A DNA stretch of 64,000 nt. Origin: an uncultured Lachnospiraceae bacterium (GTDB lineage: Bacteria; Bacillota; Clostridia; Lachnospirales; Lachnospiraceae). Position 1 is the stretch's first letter. Each line of letters opens with the position of its first letter. Location of the stretch: assembly GCA_947246015.1 (NCBI GenBank), contig CAMXQE010000022.1, positions 1 through 64,000 of the forward strand. Reading direction: 5' to 3'. Below are positions 25,062-33,571 of the stretch, piece by piece. Under the pieces are notes generated by a model, which was not told the DNA's origin, ran no database searches, and saw only the letters and a program-made list of their open reading frames with translations. Position numbers and translations under genes: made by a program.

Positions 25062-28045
25062 TGCAGAAGGATAACCGTATAATTTTGGAAACCGGGAGCG
25101 TGCTTTTATTTCCGGGGCTGGAGTGCAGAATTGATTCGTTTCTTGGAAAAGGAGCGAATGCCATCGTATACACGGGGTCTTACCCGGACGGGCAGTTTCC
25201 CGGTTTCAGACACCGGATTCTGATTAAGGAGCTGTTTCCCATCCATCCGCAGGGACAGATTTTCCGCAGTCCGGAAGGAGATATCTGCCGGACGGAAGAG
25301 GCGGAGCCTCTGATGGAACTCCACAGGCTCAGTTTTCAGCGTGGAACGGAAATCCATATCGGACTGCTTGGTGAGCATCCGGAAAGTATGGAAGCTAATA
25401 TCAATACCTTTTCACTGCATGGCACTTTATATTCCGTGCTCGGATTTTCCGGCGGCAGAAGTCTGGATAAGGAGTTGGAAGCCAGAAAGGCTTTGGATAT
25501 TTCCCTGCCTGTTTCCATACACCGGATGATGGGAATGCTGGATGTGCTGGAGGCCTTTCATCATTCCGGTTTCCTGCACTTGGATATCAGTCCGGACAAT
25601 ATTCTTCTGATAGGTGATGGAAAAACGGAACGTATTTCCATTATTGATTATAACAGCGTGCATACGCTGGAAGAAATCAGGAAGGGAGAGGCGGCCTATT
25701 ACAGTGTGAAAGAAGGGTTCACCGCGCCGGAAGTACGTTTGGGAAAAACAGATGCAATCGGATATCCGGCGGATTTGTATGCGCTTACGGCTGTATTTTA
25801 CAGGATGCTGTCCGGCAGGAATCTGTCGGTTTTACAGACGGTGTGGGGGCAGATTCCGGATATCGGGAATATACCCTGCCTGGCGGAAGCGCCGGATACG
25901 GTCCGTAATATGGTACGAAAGATATTAAAGCGCGGGCTGGTGTCCCTGGCGGCCAGACGGTACCAGACAACAGAACAGATGCGGCAGGATTTGCTGGAAC
26001 TGCATGACCGCATTGAAGGAAAGGGAATCACGCAGCCGGTTCTGTGGGAGACGGGACGGGCTAATATCCTGCGGGCAATCAGTTCCAATCCTTCTTTGGG
26101 ATATATTAAAGAAGACGGGGAACTATATCCCATCATGGGTGAAACGGAACAGGGAGAAGTGGTTACCCTTGACCGTATGATAAAAGAAATGGCTGCTCCG
26201 GGAGGCAGTTCCATCCTGCTTCTCGGAAGCGGCGGGGTGGGAAAAACGACAGCCCTGATGCGGGCGGCATACTTACAGCCATCCCGGTACAGCGGGATGG
26301 ACCCGGCGTATACTTATCTTTCGCTGTACGGGTGGTCAGAAAATCGGACATCCTATATTAAAGACAGGATTTTGGAAAGTCTGAAATTCAAGCCGGGTAC
26401 GGAAAGCCTGGAAATGGCAAGGCATGAACTGCTTCAGCTGCTGTCCGTGCCGATGCATACCAGACTGGGGGAGCGTCCGCGGTTGATTATTCTTTTGGAT
26501 GGATTGAATGAAATTTCAGGAGATATACAAGGGCTTTTACAGGAAATAGCTGAGCTGGATAAAATGAAAGGAGTAAGGATTCTTCTGACAAGCCGGAGCG
26601 ATACGGAAGAAACTTCCTTCCGGAAAATAAATCTGCGGCCGCTGGAGAAAGCGGAAGTCCGAAGGATTCTTGGAGAAAATGGGGTATGGATGCCGGAGCG
26701 GGAAGAACTGGCGGAACTGCTCCGTTCTCCCATGATGCTTTCGATTTACATCCGGACCGTATGGAATCAGGGGAAACAGTTTATAATTCAGTCGCAGGAA
26801 CAGCTTTTGGACAGTTTTTTTAAGGCCATGCTTGAAAAAGCGGGGAAGGAGCTTCCGGAAGAATCCGGAGAACGATGGCAGACAGAGGCAGCTCTCTTTT
26901 ATGTACTGCCGGAAATTGCACGGCTTATGAAGACAAAGGGGCGTGCTTTATCCGACCGGGACATGCTTCCGGCCCTGGAAAAATGTTACCGTCGGATGGG
27001 AAAGCGGAGGATGCTGCGGATATTTCCACAGTGGATTGGCCATATAGCGGATATCCGGGGGGAAGCTGCGGAAGCGGAAGCCTGGTATGGATTGATGGTG
27101 CACCGGCTTCTTTGGAGAAAGCTGGGGATGATAGTCCGGGATGAGCAGGGAAGATACCGTATTTTTCATCAGCTGGCGGAAGAATATCTGATTCGCATCC
27201 AAAGGGATTATGACAGAAGGTTTCTCCGTTATGAACGGGGCAGCGCTGTCCTTGTTACCATGCTGTGCCTGCTTTGTGCCGGGAGCATATACAGGTGGCT
27301 CTATCTGCCCTGGCAGGAGGAACGGGAGCTGGAAGCGGAAAGGGTACATTATGACAGGACTGCTTCGGAGAATGTGCTGGATTCGGCGTTTGCGGCATAC
27401 ATAGCCGGTGCGAACCAGTATGGATGTTTAAAGCGGGTTATCGACTGCCTTCCGGATGGGGGAGGAGCCAGTCTGGAATGGAACAGTCAGGAAGGGAATG
27501 AAAAGACGGAATTTAATCTGGCGGTCAAAAACGGCAGGGAAATATTGGAAAAAGGGAGCATGGTAGGGATATTTCAGGCGGAAGGATATTTAGAGGACCT
27601 TTATGAGGCTGGAGAAGTCATGCCATGGTCAGGAAATCCGTTTCCGGAAGAGGAATACCTGGAGCTGATTGTCCTGCCGGAAGAGCGTGCGAAAGAATAC
27701 GCAGATTATCTGGAGATTTTGGTACAGGCGGTGGAAGAAGACGGTGCGTGGGAAGTTTACGGAGGAGAGGATTTCGTGGAGAGGCTGAGAGATTTTTTAG
27801 AGGCGGATGCCCGGATTCTGGGGAAATATTATAATGATATCATTGCTCCGGAACTGACTGCCATGGAACAGAGTGATTCGGAAAAGGAACAGCAAAATTA
27901 TAAAATTTATATGGATACTTATAAGTTTGCCGCCGGGCAGAACGAAATAACGAAGGATGCAGTCCGGGACATGGAGGAATATAGGGAAGCGCAGAAAGCA
28001 GCTTTGGGAGAACTGCGGGAAAATGCGATGATGCATGCATTTTAA
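25058..28045 (+). CDS. Protein kinase fused to a STAND-type NTPase with a transmembrane helix
   Basis: Residues 20-300 form a Ser/Thr-type kinase: glycine loop GKGANAIVY (30-38), Lys57 in ILIKEL, catalytic HLDISPDN (His174, Asp176), IIDYN in place of DFG, and GFTAPEV as the APE motif. Residues 380-720 form a NACHT-like NTPase: Walker A GSGGVGKT (390-397), Walker B LIILLDGLNEISG, and ILLTSRSDTEE. A single membrane helix follows (about residues 729-747, VLVTMLCLLCAGSIY) and an acidic C-terminal region lies beyond it. The protein would anchor a cytoplasmic kinase and NTPase to the membrane with an extracellular C-terminal sensor. Overlaps the upstream gene; the lipoprotein gene follows after 83 bases. 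Confidence 0.8.
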   Translation: MMQKDNRIILETGSVLLFPGLECRIDSFLGKGANAIVYTGSYPDGQFPGFRHRILIKELFPIHPQGQIFRSPEGDICRTEEAEPLMELHRLSFQRGTEIHIGLLGEHPESMEANINTFSLHGTLYSVLGFSGGRSLDKELEARKALDISLPVSIHRMMGMLDVLEAFHHSGFLHLDISPDNILLIGDGKTERISIIDYNSVHTLEEIRKGEAAYYSVKEGFTAPEVRLGKTDAIGYPADLYALTAVFYRMLSGRNLSVLQTVWGQIPDIGNIPCLAEAPDTVRNMVRKILKRGLVSLAARRYQTTEQMRQDLLELHDRIEGKGITQPVLWETGRANILRAISSNPSLGYIKEDGELYPIMGETEQGEVVTLDRMIKEMAAPGGSSILLLGSGGVGKTTALMRAAYLQPSRYSGMDPAYTYLSLYGWSENRTSYIKDRILESLKFKPGTESLEMARHELLQLLSVPMHTRLGERPRLIILLDGLNEISGDIQGLLQEIAELDKMKGVRILLTSRSDTEETSFRKINLRPLEKAEVRRILGENGVWMPEREELAELLRSPMMLSIYIRTVWNQGKQFIIQSQEQLLDSFFKAMLEKAGKELPEESGERWQTEAALFYVLPEIARLMKTKGRALSDRDMLPALEKCYRRMGKRRMLRIFPQWIGHIADIRGEAAEAEAWYGLMVHRLLWRKLGMIVRDEQGRYRIFHQLAEEYLIRIQRDYDRRFLRYERGSAVLVTMLCLLCAGSIYRWLYLPWQEERELEAERVHYDRTASENVLDSAFAAYIAGANQYGCLKRVIDCLPDGGGASLEWNSQEGNEKTEFNLAVKNGREILEKGSMVGIFQAEGYLEDLYEAGEVMPWSGNPFPEEEYLELIVLPEERAKEYADYLEILVQAVEEDGAWEVYGGEDFVERLRDFLEADARILGKYYNDIIAPELTAMEQSDSEKEQQNYKIYMDTYKFAAGQNEITKDAVRDMEEYREAQKAALGELRENAMMHAF

Positions 28046-28128
28046 AGTTCCGGTACATTTTTTTAAATAGATGGTTCCGTTATTTTGAAACGATTGCAGC
28101 AAAGAGAAGAATGGAAAGGGGTATGGTT

Positions 28129-29382
28129 ATGAACAGGAAGAGAATAAGAAAGAATATCCGGTCGATAATGATAATGACAGTGTTATTGGCAATGCTGTCA
28201 TTACAGCTTACAGGCTGCGGTTTACCGCAGGGTTCCGTATACGGTATGGGAATCCACACATTGGCATTGAAAACAGGGACGGGACAGGAGGCTGGCCAAA
28301 AGGAGACAGATGCGGCAGTGCAGCATCTGCTGGCGGTCTGGTCGGATTATCTGAGCGTGCTGGACCGGATGTATGCCAGTGAGCTGTGGGCTTTGGATTA
28401 TGTGGACGCTTATCTGGAGAGCGGAGACTGGTCGGACCTTTCCAAAGCCAGGACGGCGTGTATTGCGTCCGCCCGTTATCTGTCAGAACTTTCCATGACA
28501 GAAGAGGATTTGTCCAGGGAAGAGTACCGGATTCTGACAAAGGCGGGAATAGATGCAGGATATCAGTCGGAAAGCATTTCTCTTCTTGCAGACAGTCTGG
28601 AGGACGCACATTTATTCATCAGGGGCAGAATGCTGGGGGATTTGGAGGGCAGTGTATTTTTCCGGAAATCGGTGGAAACCCTAAAGAAAGAAGTTGCGCT
28701 GCAGAGAGAGTATATTTCCTGCGACTGCCGGTATAACTGCTGTGAAACGAATTATCTGCTTCTTACATTAGGGAATGACGCAATGGCGAGGAAGTACTGG
28801 TATTCCATGGAGGAAAAGTACCCTGTGTTATCAACGGGATGCGGCAAATGGCCCGGAACGGAGGCAAAAATAAAAGCGGAAGCAACGGCATACATGGACG
28901 AAGAGGAGGAACTTCTTTTAAGACAGGCGGATTTGATTTCGGAATTAAATGCTGAGTTAAGCAAAATGATGAGTATTGTGAAAAATGGGGAAATAGAAAA
29001 ATTAAAGGCTTCCGCTTACAGGATGTCGGATATGCCGGCCCTGCTTCCAATGCCCTTATGGTATGCGCCGGAAACTACGGGATATCTGAGTTTTATACTG
29101 GAAGAGGATGGCAGTATGGTTTATCCGGAAATGGGAGATAAGTTAGAAGATGCCGATTATGGAGTGTATATGCAGATAGAAGAGGTGGATAGGGATGAGG
29201 TGGAAGCATATATTGCATATGTTAAAAACTATGCGGGATTAGTCCGGCAGGAAGGGAACCGGGCGGTATGGAATATTCTGATGCCGGATTACGGAGTCAG
29301 AATAGAGTGGTCTGATAATGTTGTAACGGTAAGTTTTAATGGAGAAGATGTGACATTTGCACCGTATTGGTATATCGAATGA
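28129..29382 (+). CDS. Lipoprotein of unknown function in the kinase-NTPase module
   Basis: The N-terminus is Arg/Lys-rich, then hydrophobic, ending in the lipobox LQLTGC, so the mature protein is lipid-anchored on the outer face. The remaining 380 residues are helical and acidic, with two nearby Cys pairs (SCDCRYNCCET). ATG 28129 is chosen because GGGG lies eight bases upstream; ATG 28111 is also possible. It could be the extracellular partner of the C-terminal domain of the membrane kinase-NTPase. No family was recognised. Confidence 0.65.
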   Translation: MNRKRIRKNIRSIMIMTVLLAMLSLQLTGCGLPQGSVYGMGIHTLALKTGTGQEAGQKETDAAVQHLLAVWSDYLSVLDRMYASELWALDYVDAYLESGDWSDLSKARTACIASARYLSELSMTEEDLSREEYRILTKAGIDAGYQSESISLLADSLEDAHLFIRGRMLGDLEGSVFFRKSVETLKKEVALQREYISCDCRYNCCETNYLLLTLGNDAMARKYWYSMEEKYPVLSTGCGKWPGTEAKIKAEATAYMDEEEELLLRQADLISELNAELSKMMSIVKNGEIEKLKASAYRMSDMPALLPMPLWYAPETTGYLSFILEEDGSMVYPEMGDKLEDADYGVYMQIEEVDRDEVEAYIAYVKNYAGLVRQEGNRAVWNILMPDYGVRIEWSDNVVTVSFNGEDVTFAPYWYIE

Positions 29383-29445
29383 CGGCGGGGAAAAGTCAGC
29401 TGGCTAAGACGGAAACCCGGCGGGATGCTCAAAACATTTTACATC

Positions 29446-29474
29446 TTGCACGCTTCTGCAAAATATATTACAAT
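29446..29474 (+). promoter_or_regulatory. Sigma-A promoter of gmd
   Basis: TTGCAC (29446-29451) and TACAAT (29469-29474) are 17 bases apart, 42 bases before the gmd start. Confidence 0.65.
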
Positions 29475-29515
29475 ATCCCATGAGGCATAGAAAAAAGAAA
29501 AATGAGGTTCATGGA

Positions 29516-30547
29516 ATGAAAAATGCACTGATTACAGGAATTGCAGGGCAGGACGGTTCGTATTTAGCAGAACTTTTACTGGAAAAAGGATATAATGTAT
29601 ATGGAGTGATACGGAGAAAGGCTGTTGTGGATTATGGCAACGTAGAGCATATCAAAGATAAGATTCATTTCATTTATGCGGATATGGTAGACTTAGTGTC
29701 CTTAATAAATGCGATGCAGGTATCGCAGGCGGACGAGGTATATAACCTTGCCGCGCAGTCGTTTGTGGCTACTTCGTGGGAACAGCCGCTGGCTACAGCG
29801 CAGATTGATGCGCTTGGGGTTGCCAATATGCTGGAAGCAATCCGTGCGGTGAAACCTTCCTGCAGGTTTTATCAGGCATCCACATCAGAAATGTTCGGTA
29901 TGGTGCAGGAGATTCCGCAATGTGAGACGACGCCGTTTTATCCGCGGAGTCCGTATGGTGTTGCCAAAGTGTACGGACACTGGATTACGAAGAATTATCG
30001 TGAAAGTTACGGGATGTATGCATGCAGTGGGATTCTTTTTAATCATGAGAGTGAGAGAAGGGGCAAGGAATTTGTGACCCGTAAGATTACGGATGCGGTT
30101 GCCAGAATAAAACTGGGGGTTCAGGATTGTATGGAACTTGGAAATCTGGATTCCAAGAGGGACTGGGGACATTCCAAAGATTATGTATATGCAATGTGGC
30201 TGATGCTCCAGCAGGATGCTGCGGATGATTATGTAATCGCAACGAGTGAGACGAGAACCGTAAGGGAGTTTGTGGAGACTGCATTTTCCAAGGTTGGCAT
30301 CACGGTAGAGTGGACAGGCACCGGAGTGGAAGAGACAGGAAGGGATAAAGCGACAGGAAAAATAATCGTAAGGGTAAGCAGAGAGTTTTTCCGCCCTGCC
30401 GAAGTGGACATCCTGCTTGGGAATCCGGGAAAAGCAGAAAAAACGCTTGGCTGGAAGCGGAGCATTTCGTTTGATGAATTAGTGGAACGTATGGTGAGAA
30501 ATGATATGGAACTTGTAAGAAAAGAAGTGGCATATAATAATTTATGA
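29516..30547 (+). CDS. gmd: GDP-mannose 4,6-dehydratase
   Basis: Converts GDP-D-mannose to GDP-4-keto-6-deoxymannose, using NADP. Motifs: ALITGIAGQDGSYLAELLLE at the N-terminus, EVYNLAAQSFVATSWEQP, STSEMFGMVQEIPQ, and YGVAK for the catalytic Tyr/Lys. GILFNHESERRGKEFVTRKI is nearly invariant in Gmd. Length is 343 aa. The ATG at 29516 follows GAGG. Paired with rmd 86 bases downstream, it gives GDP-D-rhamnose for a surface glycan. Confidence 0.95.
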   Translation: MKNALITGIAGQDGSYLAELLLEKGYNVYGVIRRKAVVDYGNVEHIKDKIHFIYADMVDLVSLINAMQVSQADEVYNLAAQSFVATSWEQPLATAQIDALGVANMLEAIRAVKPSCRFYQASTSEMFGMVQEIPQCETTPFYPRSPYGVAKVYGHWITKNYRESYGMYACSGILFNHESERRGKEFVTRKITDAVARIKLGVQDCMELGNLDSKRDWGHSKDYVYAMWLMLQQDAADDYVIATSETRTVREFVETAFSKVGITVEWTGTGVEETGRDKATGKIIVRVSREFFRPAEVDILLGNPGKAEKTLGWKRSISFDELVERMVRNDMELVRKEVAYNNL

Positions 30548-30557
30548 AAGCAGAGGT

Positions 30558-30585
30558 AAAGGGAATTCCGTGTGGAGTTCCCTTT
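30558..30585 (+). terminator. Weak hairpin between gmd and rmd
   Basis: AAAGGGAA (30558-30565) pairs with TTCCCTTT (30578-30585). No U-tract follows, so it may be a processing or partial termination site between the two genes. Confidence 0.4.
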
Positions 30586-30632
30586 CAGTCCAATAGGGCG
30601 GTTTGGACAAACCGGCGTTGGGTGGTAATGAT

Positions 30633-31589
30633 ATGAAAAAAGCGATGATTATAGGGGCAGCAGGTTTTGTAGGCAATTACCTTATCCAATATTTAAGTGA
30701 GGAGTGCGGGATGGAGGTATCAGCTACGAAACTTCCCCATGAGAAAATAGAGAACCGTAATGCACATATTTATGATTTGGATATTTTGGATAAAGAAGCG
30801 ATAGTTTCTTTGTTGTTTGAGATACGTCCGGATTATATTTTCCATCTTGCCGCGCAGAGTTCGGTCGGGATTGCATGGAAAAATCCATGTTTGACTATTG
30901 ATGTGAATATTAAGGGCAGTGTGAATGTAATGGATGCCGTCAGGGAACTGTTTTACAGGCCGAGGGTTTTGTTGATTGGGTCAGGGGAAGAATATGGCCA
31001 TATCAAGGAAAACGAGACTCCCATCGGGGAGGACAACAGAGTGCGGCCGGGAAATATCTATGCGGCGACCAAGGCATGTCAGAATATGATAGGGAACATA
31101 TATGCGCAGGCTTATGATATGCAGCTGATGATGGTGCGTGCATTTAACCACATAGGTCCCACGCAGGCTCCGATATTCGTGGTGGCGGATTTCTGCAGGC
31201 AGGTAGCGGAAATCGAGCAGGGAATGAGGGAACCGGTTATCTATGTGGGCAATCTGGAGGCAAAGAGAGATTTTACTGATGTAAGGGATGTAGTCAGGGC
31301 CTATACGCTGTTGATTGAAAAGGGGGCAGCTGGTGAGACCTATAATGTGGGAAGCGGCCATGCGATAGCGATTCGGGATATACTGAACCGAATCATTTCA
31401 TTGTCAGAGAGTGATATTACGGTAAAGAGGGATGAAAATAAATTCAGACCGGTTGATGTTCCGATTATTGAAGCTGACATCACGAAGGTTCGGGAACTGA
31501 CAGGGTGGGAACCACGGATAACATTGGAACAGACCATTCAGGAGACATTGGATTATTGGAGGGAAAATATAAAGAGGGGGACGGTATAA
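30633..31589 (+). CDS. rmd: GDP-6-deoxy-D-mannose reductase (GDP-4-keto-6-deoxymannose reductase)
   Basis: An SDR reductase that produces GDP-D-rhamnose from the Gmd product. Motifs: MIIGAAGFVGNYL, YIFHLAAQSSVGIAWKNP, SGEEYG, and YAATKACQ with the catalytic Tyr/Lys. FNHIGPTQAPIFVVADF is typical of Rmd. Length is 318 aa. GGTGG precedes the ATG at 30633. Its stop overlaps the start of the AraC-type gene (TAATG), so the regulator is coupled to it. Confidence 0.9.
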   Translation: MKKAMIIGAAGFVGNYLIQYLSEECGMEVSATKLPHEKIENRNAHIYDLDILDKEAIVSLLFEIRPDYIFHLAAQSSVGIAWKNPCLTIDVNIKGSVNVMDAVRELFYRPRVLLIGSGEEYGHIKENETPIGEDNRVRPGNIYAATKACQNMIGNIYAQAYDMQLMMVRAFNHIGPTQAPIFVVADFCRQVAEIEQGMREPVIYVGNLEAKRDFTDVRDVVRAYTLLIEKGAAGETYNVGSGHAIAIRDILNRIISLSESDITVKRDENKFRPVDVPIIEADITKVRELTGWEPRITLEQTIQETLDYWRENIKRGTV

Positions 31590-32473
31590 TGGAAATAAGT
31601 ACATTGTTTACAACCACGGGAGTCACGGATTCGGAAAGGATGCTGCACACGCCCGGAGAATTCGCCAAAAAGAACCTGCTCTATGTACAGGAGGTTGGGC
31701 AGTTGAAAAGTCTCCAGCCGCATAAGTCTCAACGTGAGAAATTAAATTCTTTTTTATTCCTTGGTGTTTTAAGCGGAGCAGGGACAGTAACAATAGAAGA
31801 AAATGAGTACTCTGTAAAAAGAGGAAACTGTGCATTCATTAACTGCATGCAGTATTATGCCCATGAAAGCAGCAGGGAAGAACCATGGGAACTTATGTGG
31901 GTTCATTTCAGCGGGAATACTGCACAGGCGTATTATGACTTATTTATGGAGCAAAATAACCGGAAGAATATTTTTTGGCAGGAACAGATAAAAGCGCTTC
32001 AGGCTCTGATTCTCAGACTGATGGAACTGCAGAAAGAAAAGGATTTGGAATCCGAACTGATAAGTGGGGAAATTTTATTAAAGTTAATGAACGAGTGCCT
32101 TTTTTCAGTAATGAGGAAGGGGCTGGCCAATCAGGAGAAGTACCATAAAATTTGTAACAAAATCAGGGAGGATGTGAATAAAAATTATCGGAAGGAAGGA
32201 TTAGTCGGAGAGTTTGCGGATAAATTTGCAATGGATGAAGAAGAGCTGGATGGATGTTTCCAAAAAGCTTATGGAATAAGCCTGCGGGATTATATCGTAA
32301 ACCGAAGATTTACTGCGGCAAAGGAACTGCTCCGTTTTTCAGTTATGCCGGTGAAACAGATTATAGAGGAATCCGGAATCCGGAATGAGGATTTATTCCG
32401 TAAGTTATTTAAGGATGGTGAAGGTATGTCGGCAGAAGAATACCGGATGAAATGGTCCCAGTGGATAAAATGA
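31589..32473 (+). CDS. AraC-family transcriptional regulator
   Basis: The N-terminal half is a cupin-like sensor domain (MWVHFSGNTAQAYYDLF is typical of AraC proteins that bind small carbohydrates). The C-terminal about 100 residues form two helix-turn-helix units, recognisable from YGISLRDYIVNRRFTAAKEL then VKQIIEESGIRNEDLFRKLF. The first HTH is divergent. GAGGGGG is upstream of the ATG at 31589, which overlaps the rmd stop. It probably regulates the GDP-rhamnose genes or a glycan locus. A terminator follows. Confidence 0.85.
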   Translation: MEISTLFTTTGVTDSERMLHTPGEFAKKNLLYVQEVGQLKSLQPHKSQREKLNSFLFLGVLSGAGTVTIEENEYSVKRGNCAFINCMQYYAHESSREEPWELMWVHFSGNTAQAYYDLFMEQNNRKNIFWQEQIKALQALILRLMELQKEKDLESELISGEILLKLMNECLFSVMRKGLANQEKYHKICNKIREDVNKNYRKEGLVGEFADKFAMDEEELDGCFQKAYGISLRDYIVNRRFTAAKELLRFSVMPVKQIIEESGIRNEDLFRKLFKDGEGMSAEEYRMKWSQWIK

Positions 32474-32502
32474 GGAACTGAAAGAAGAGGATTCTTATGC
32501 AT

Positions 32503-32538
32503 GGCGGGCGCATCTGTGTGATGCGCCTGCTTTTATTG
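32503..32538 (+). terminator. Intrinsic terminator after the AraC-type gene
   Basis: GGCGCATC pairs with GATGCGCC around a short TGTGT loop and is followed by TGCTTTTATT. Confidence 0.8.
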
Positions 32539-32628
32539 TGCGGGTTCGCTACAGATGGCAGGAATGAACTTTCAAACACACTCCAGGCTGAGCTATTACA
32601 ATAAATTATAGAATTATGAAATTTTCTA

Positions 32629-32657
32629 CTGACAATTGTTGGTAAGTGTGATATAAT
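32629..32657 (+). promoter_or_regulatory. Sigma-A promoter of a short transcript upstream of the XRE gene
   Basis: CTGACA (32629-32634) and TATAAT (32652-32657), spaced by 17 bases. Confidence 0.7.
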
Positions 32658-32663
32658 TACCAC

Positions 32664-32781
32664 GAAAGCTTGTCAATGCATAACAGGATGTGAAAGCGGC
32701 TGTAATAGGCAGGTAATGAAAAATGATGGAATAGAATGTAAACGGGGATGTGTATGGAATCGTACGGCAGTCCCCGTTTTT
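32664..32781 (+). ncRNA. Candidate short RNA/leader (about 118 nt) upstream of the XRE-RADAR region
   Basis: A promoter at 32629-32657 and a terminator (ACGGGGA at 32742-32748 with TCCCCGT at 32771-32777, then TTTT) bound a transcript with no convincing protein. It may be an independent small RNA or an attenuated leader of the XRE gene 170 bases downstream. The bases after the terminator (ATGCACAGGG and a GCGCGG/TCAGGGAAG block) resemble those after the peptide-gene terminator at 43704-43735. Confidence 0.5.
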
Positions 32782-32951
32782 GATGCACAGGGATGCGTAA
32801 GGAAATTAGCTTCTGCGCAGCATGTACCCTGCGCGGCGGTCAGGGAAGACTTTTCCTGACTCGTTGTTCACTCATTTTTCCCTGGCTGAATGTACAGAAG
32901 CAGAAGGTCTGGTTATGTAAGGCAAATTATGAATCAGAAAGGAGGCGAGAC

Positions 32952-33299
32952 ATGGACATGGATAGCATTCATATGAGAATCAGGGATTTGAGAGAAAAAA
33001 GCGGTTATACGCAGGAGTATGTCGGAGAGAGACTGGGCATTTCTCCTCAGGCCTATTTAAGTTATGAAAAAAACAGGCTGGAACTTTCTGTCAGGCAGAT
33101 TATAGAACTTGCAGAATTATATCATGTCAGCACAGATTACATTTTAGGAAAAGGGCTGGGTGTTGAATCCCTGTTCCCGGATTCTGAGTTCGTCGGTGAT
33201 GTTTCTTATGAGAAGCTTTTAGGCGCTTTACTGCGGCTGGACGGAAAAGGAAGAGAGCAGCTGCTGAAATATCTGACTTTTTTGCAGAACTCGGAGTGA
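32952..33299 (+). CDS. XRE-family (Cro/CI-type HTH) transcriptional regulator
   Basis: This 115-aa protein has an N-terminal HTH: MRIRDLREKSGYTQEYVGER, then LGISPQAYLSYEKNRLELSV and AELYHVSTDYILG, the standard XRE pattern. The C-terminal 45 residues are acidic and probably dimerise. AGGAGGCG lies seven bases before the ATG at 32952; the longer open frame upstream has no site and spans repeat-like sequence. It lies directly before the RADAR-like operon on the same strand and probably controls it or itself, with a hairpin and promoter in between. Confidence 0.85.
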   Translation: MDMDSIHMRIRDLREKSGYTQEYVGERLGISPQAYLSYEKNRLELSVRQIIELAELYHVSTDYILGKGLGVESLFPDSEFVGDVSYEKLLGALLRLDGKGREQLLKYLTFLQNSE

Positions 33300-33328
33300 C
33301 GGGTAAAAACTGAGCGTTTCATGACGGC

Positions 33329-33356
33329 CCGGGGGATATTTCCGTATATCCCCCGG
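33329..33356. repeat. Perfect 11-bp hairpin between the XRE gene and rdrA
   Basis: CCGGGGGATAT (33329-33339) pairs with ATATCCCCCGG (33346-33356) around a six-base loop. There is no U-tract; it may be a terminator or a protein-binding site near the rdrA promoter. Confidence 0.7.
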
Positions 33357-33434
33357 CTGCATGATGGCAAGGAAATTATCCATGTAAAAATCCGACAGTC
33401 AATAGGGAGTTTTGTGCCGAAAAATGTAAAAATA

Positions 33435-33463
33435 TTGAAACACCTGTTTGATTATGCTAGAAT
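33435..33463 (+). promoter_or_regulatory. Sigma-A promoter of the RADAR-like operon
   Basis: TTGAAA (33435-33440) and TAGAAT (33458-33463) with a 17-base spacer ending in TGC (extended -10). About 100 bases of leader precede rdrA. Confidence 0.75.
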
Positions 33464-33571
33464 ATAGCTGAATATATTTGGAACAAAATCAGTTTATCTA
33501 AACATAATGGCTCATATGGCAGAATGATTGGTATGCAGTGCAGGTGAATAAAGAATAAAAGGGGAATGAGA

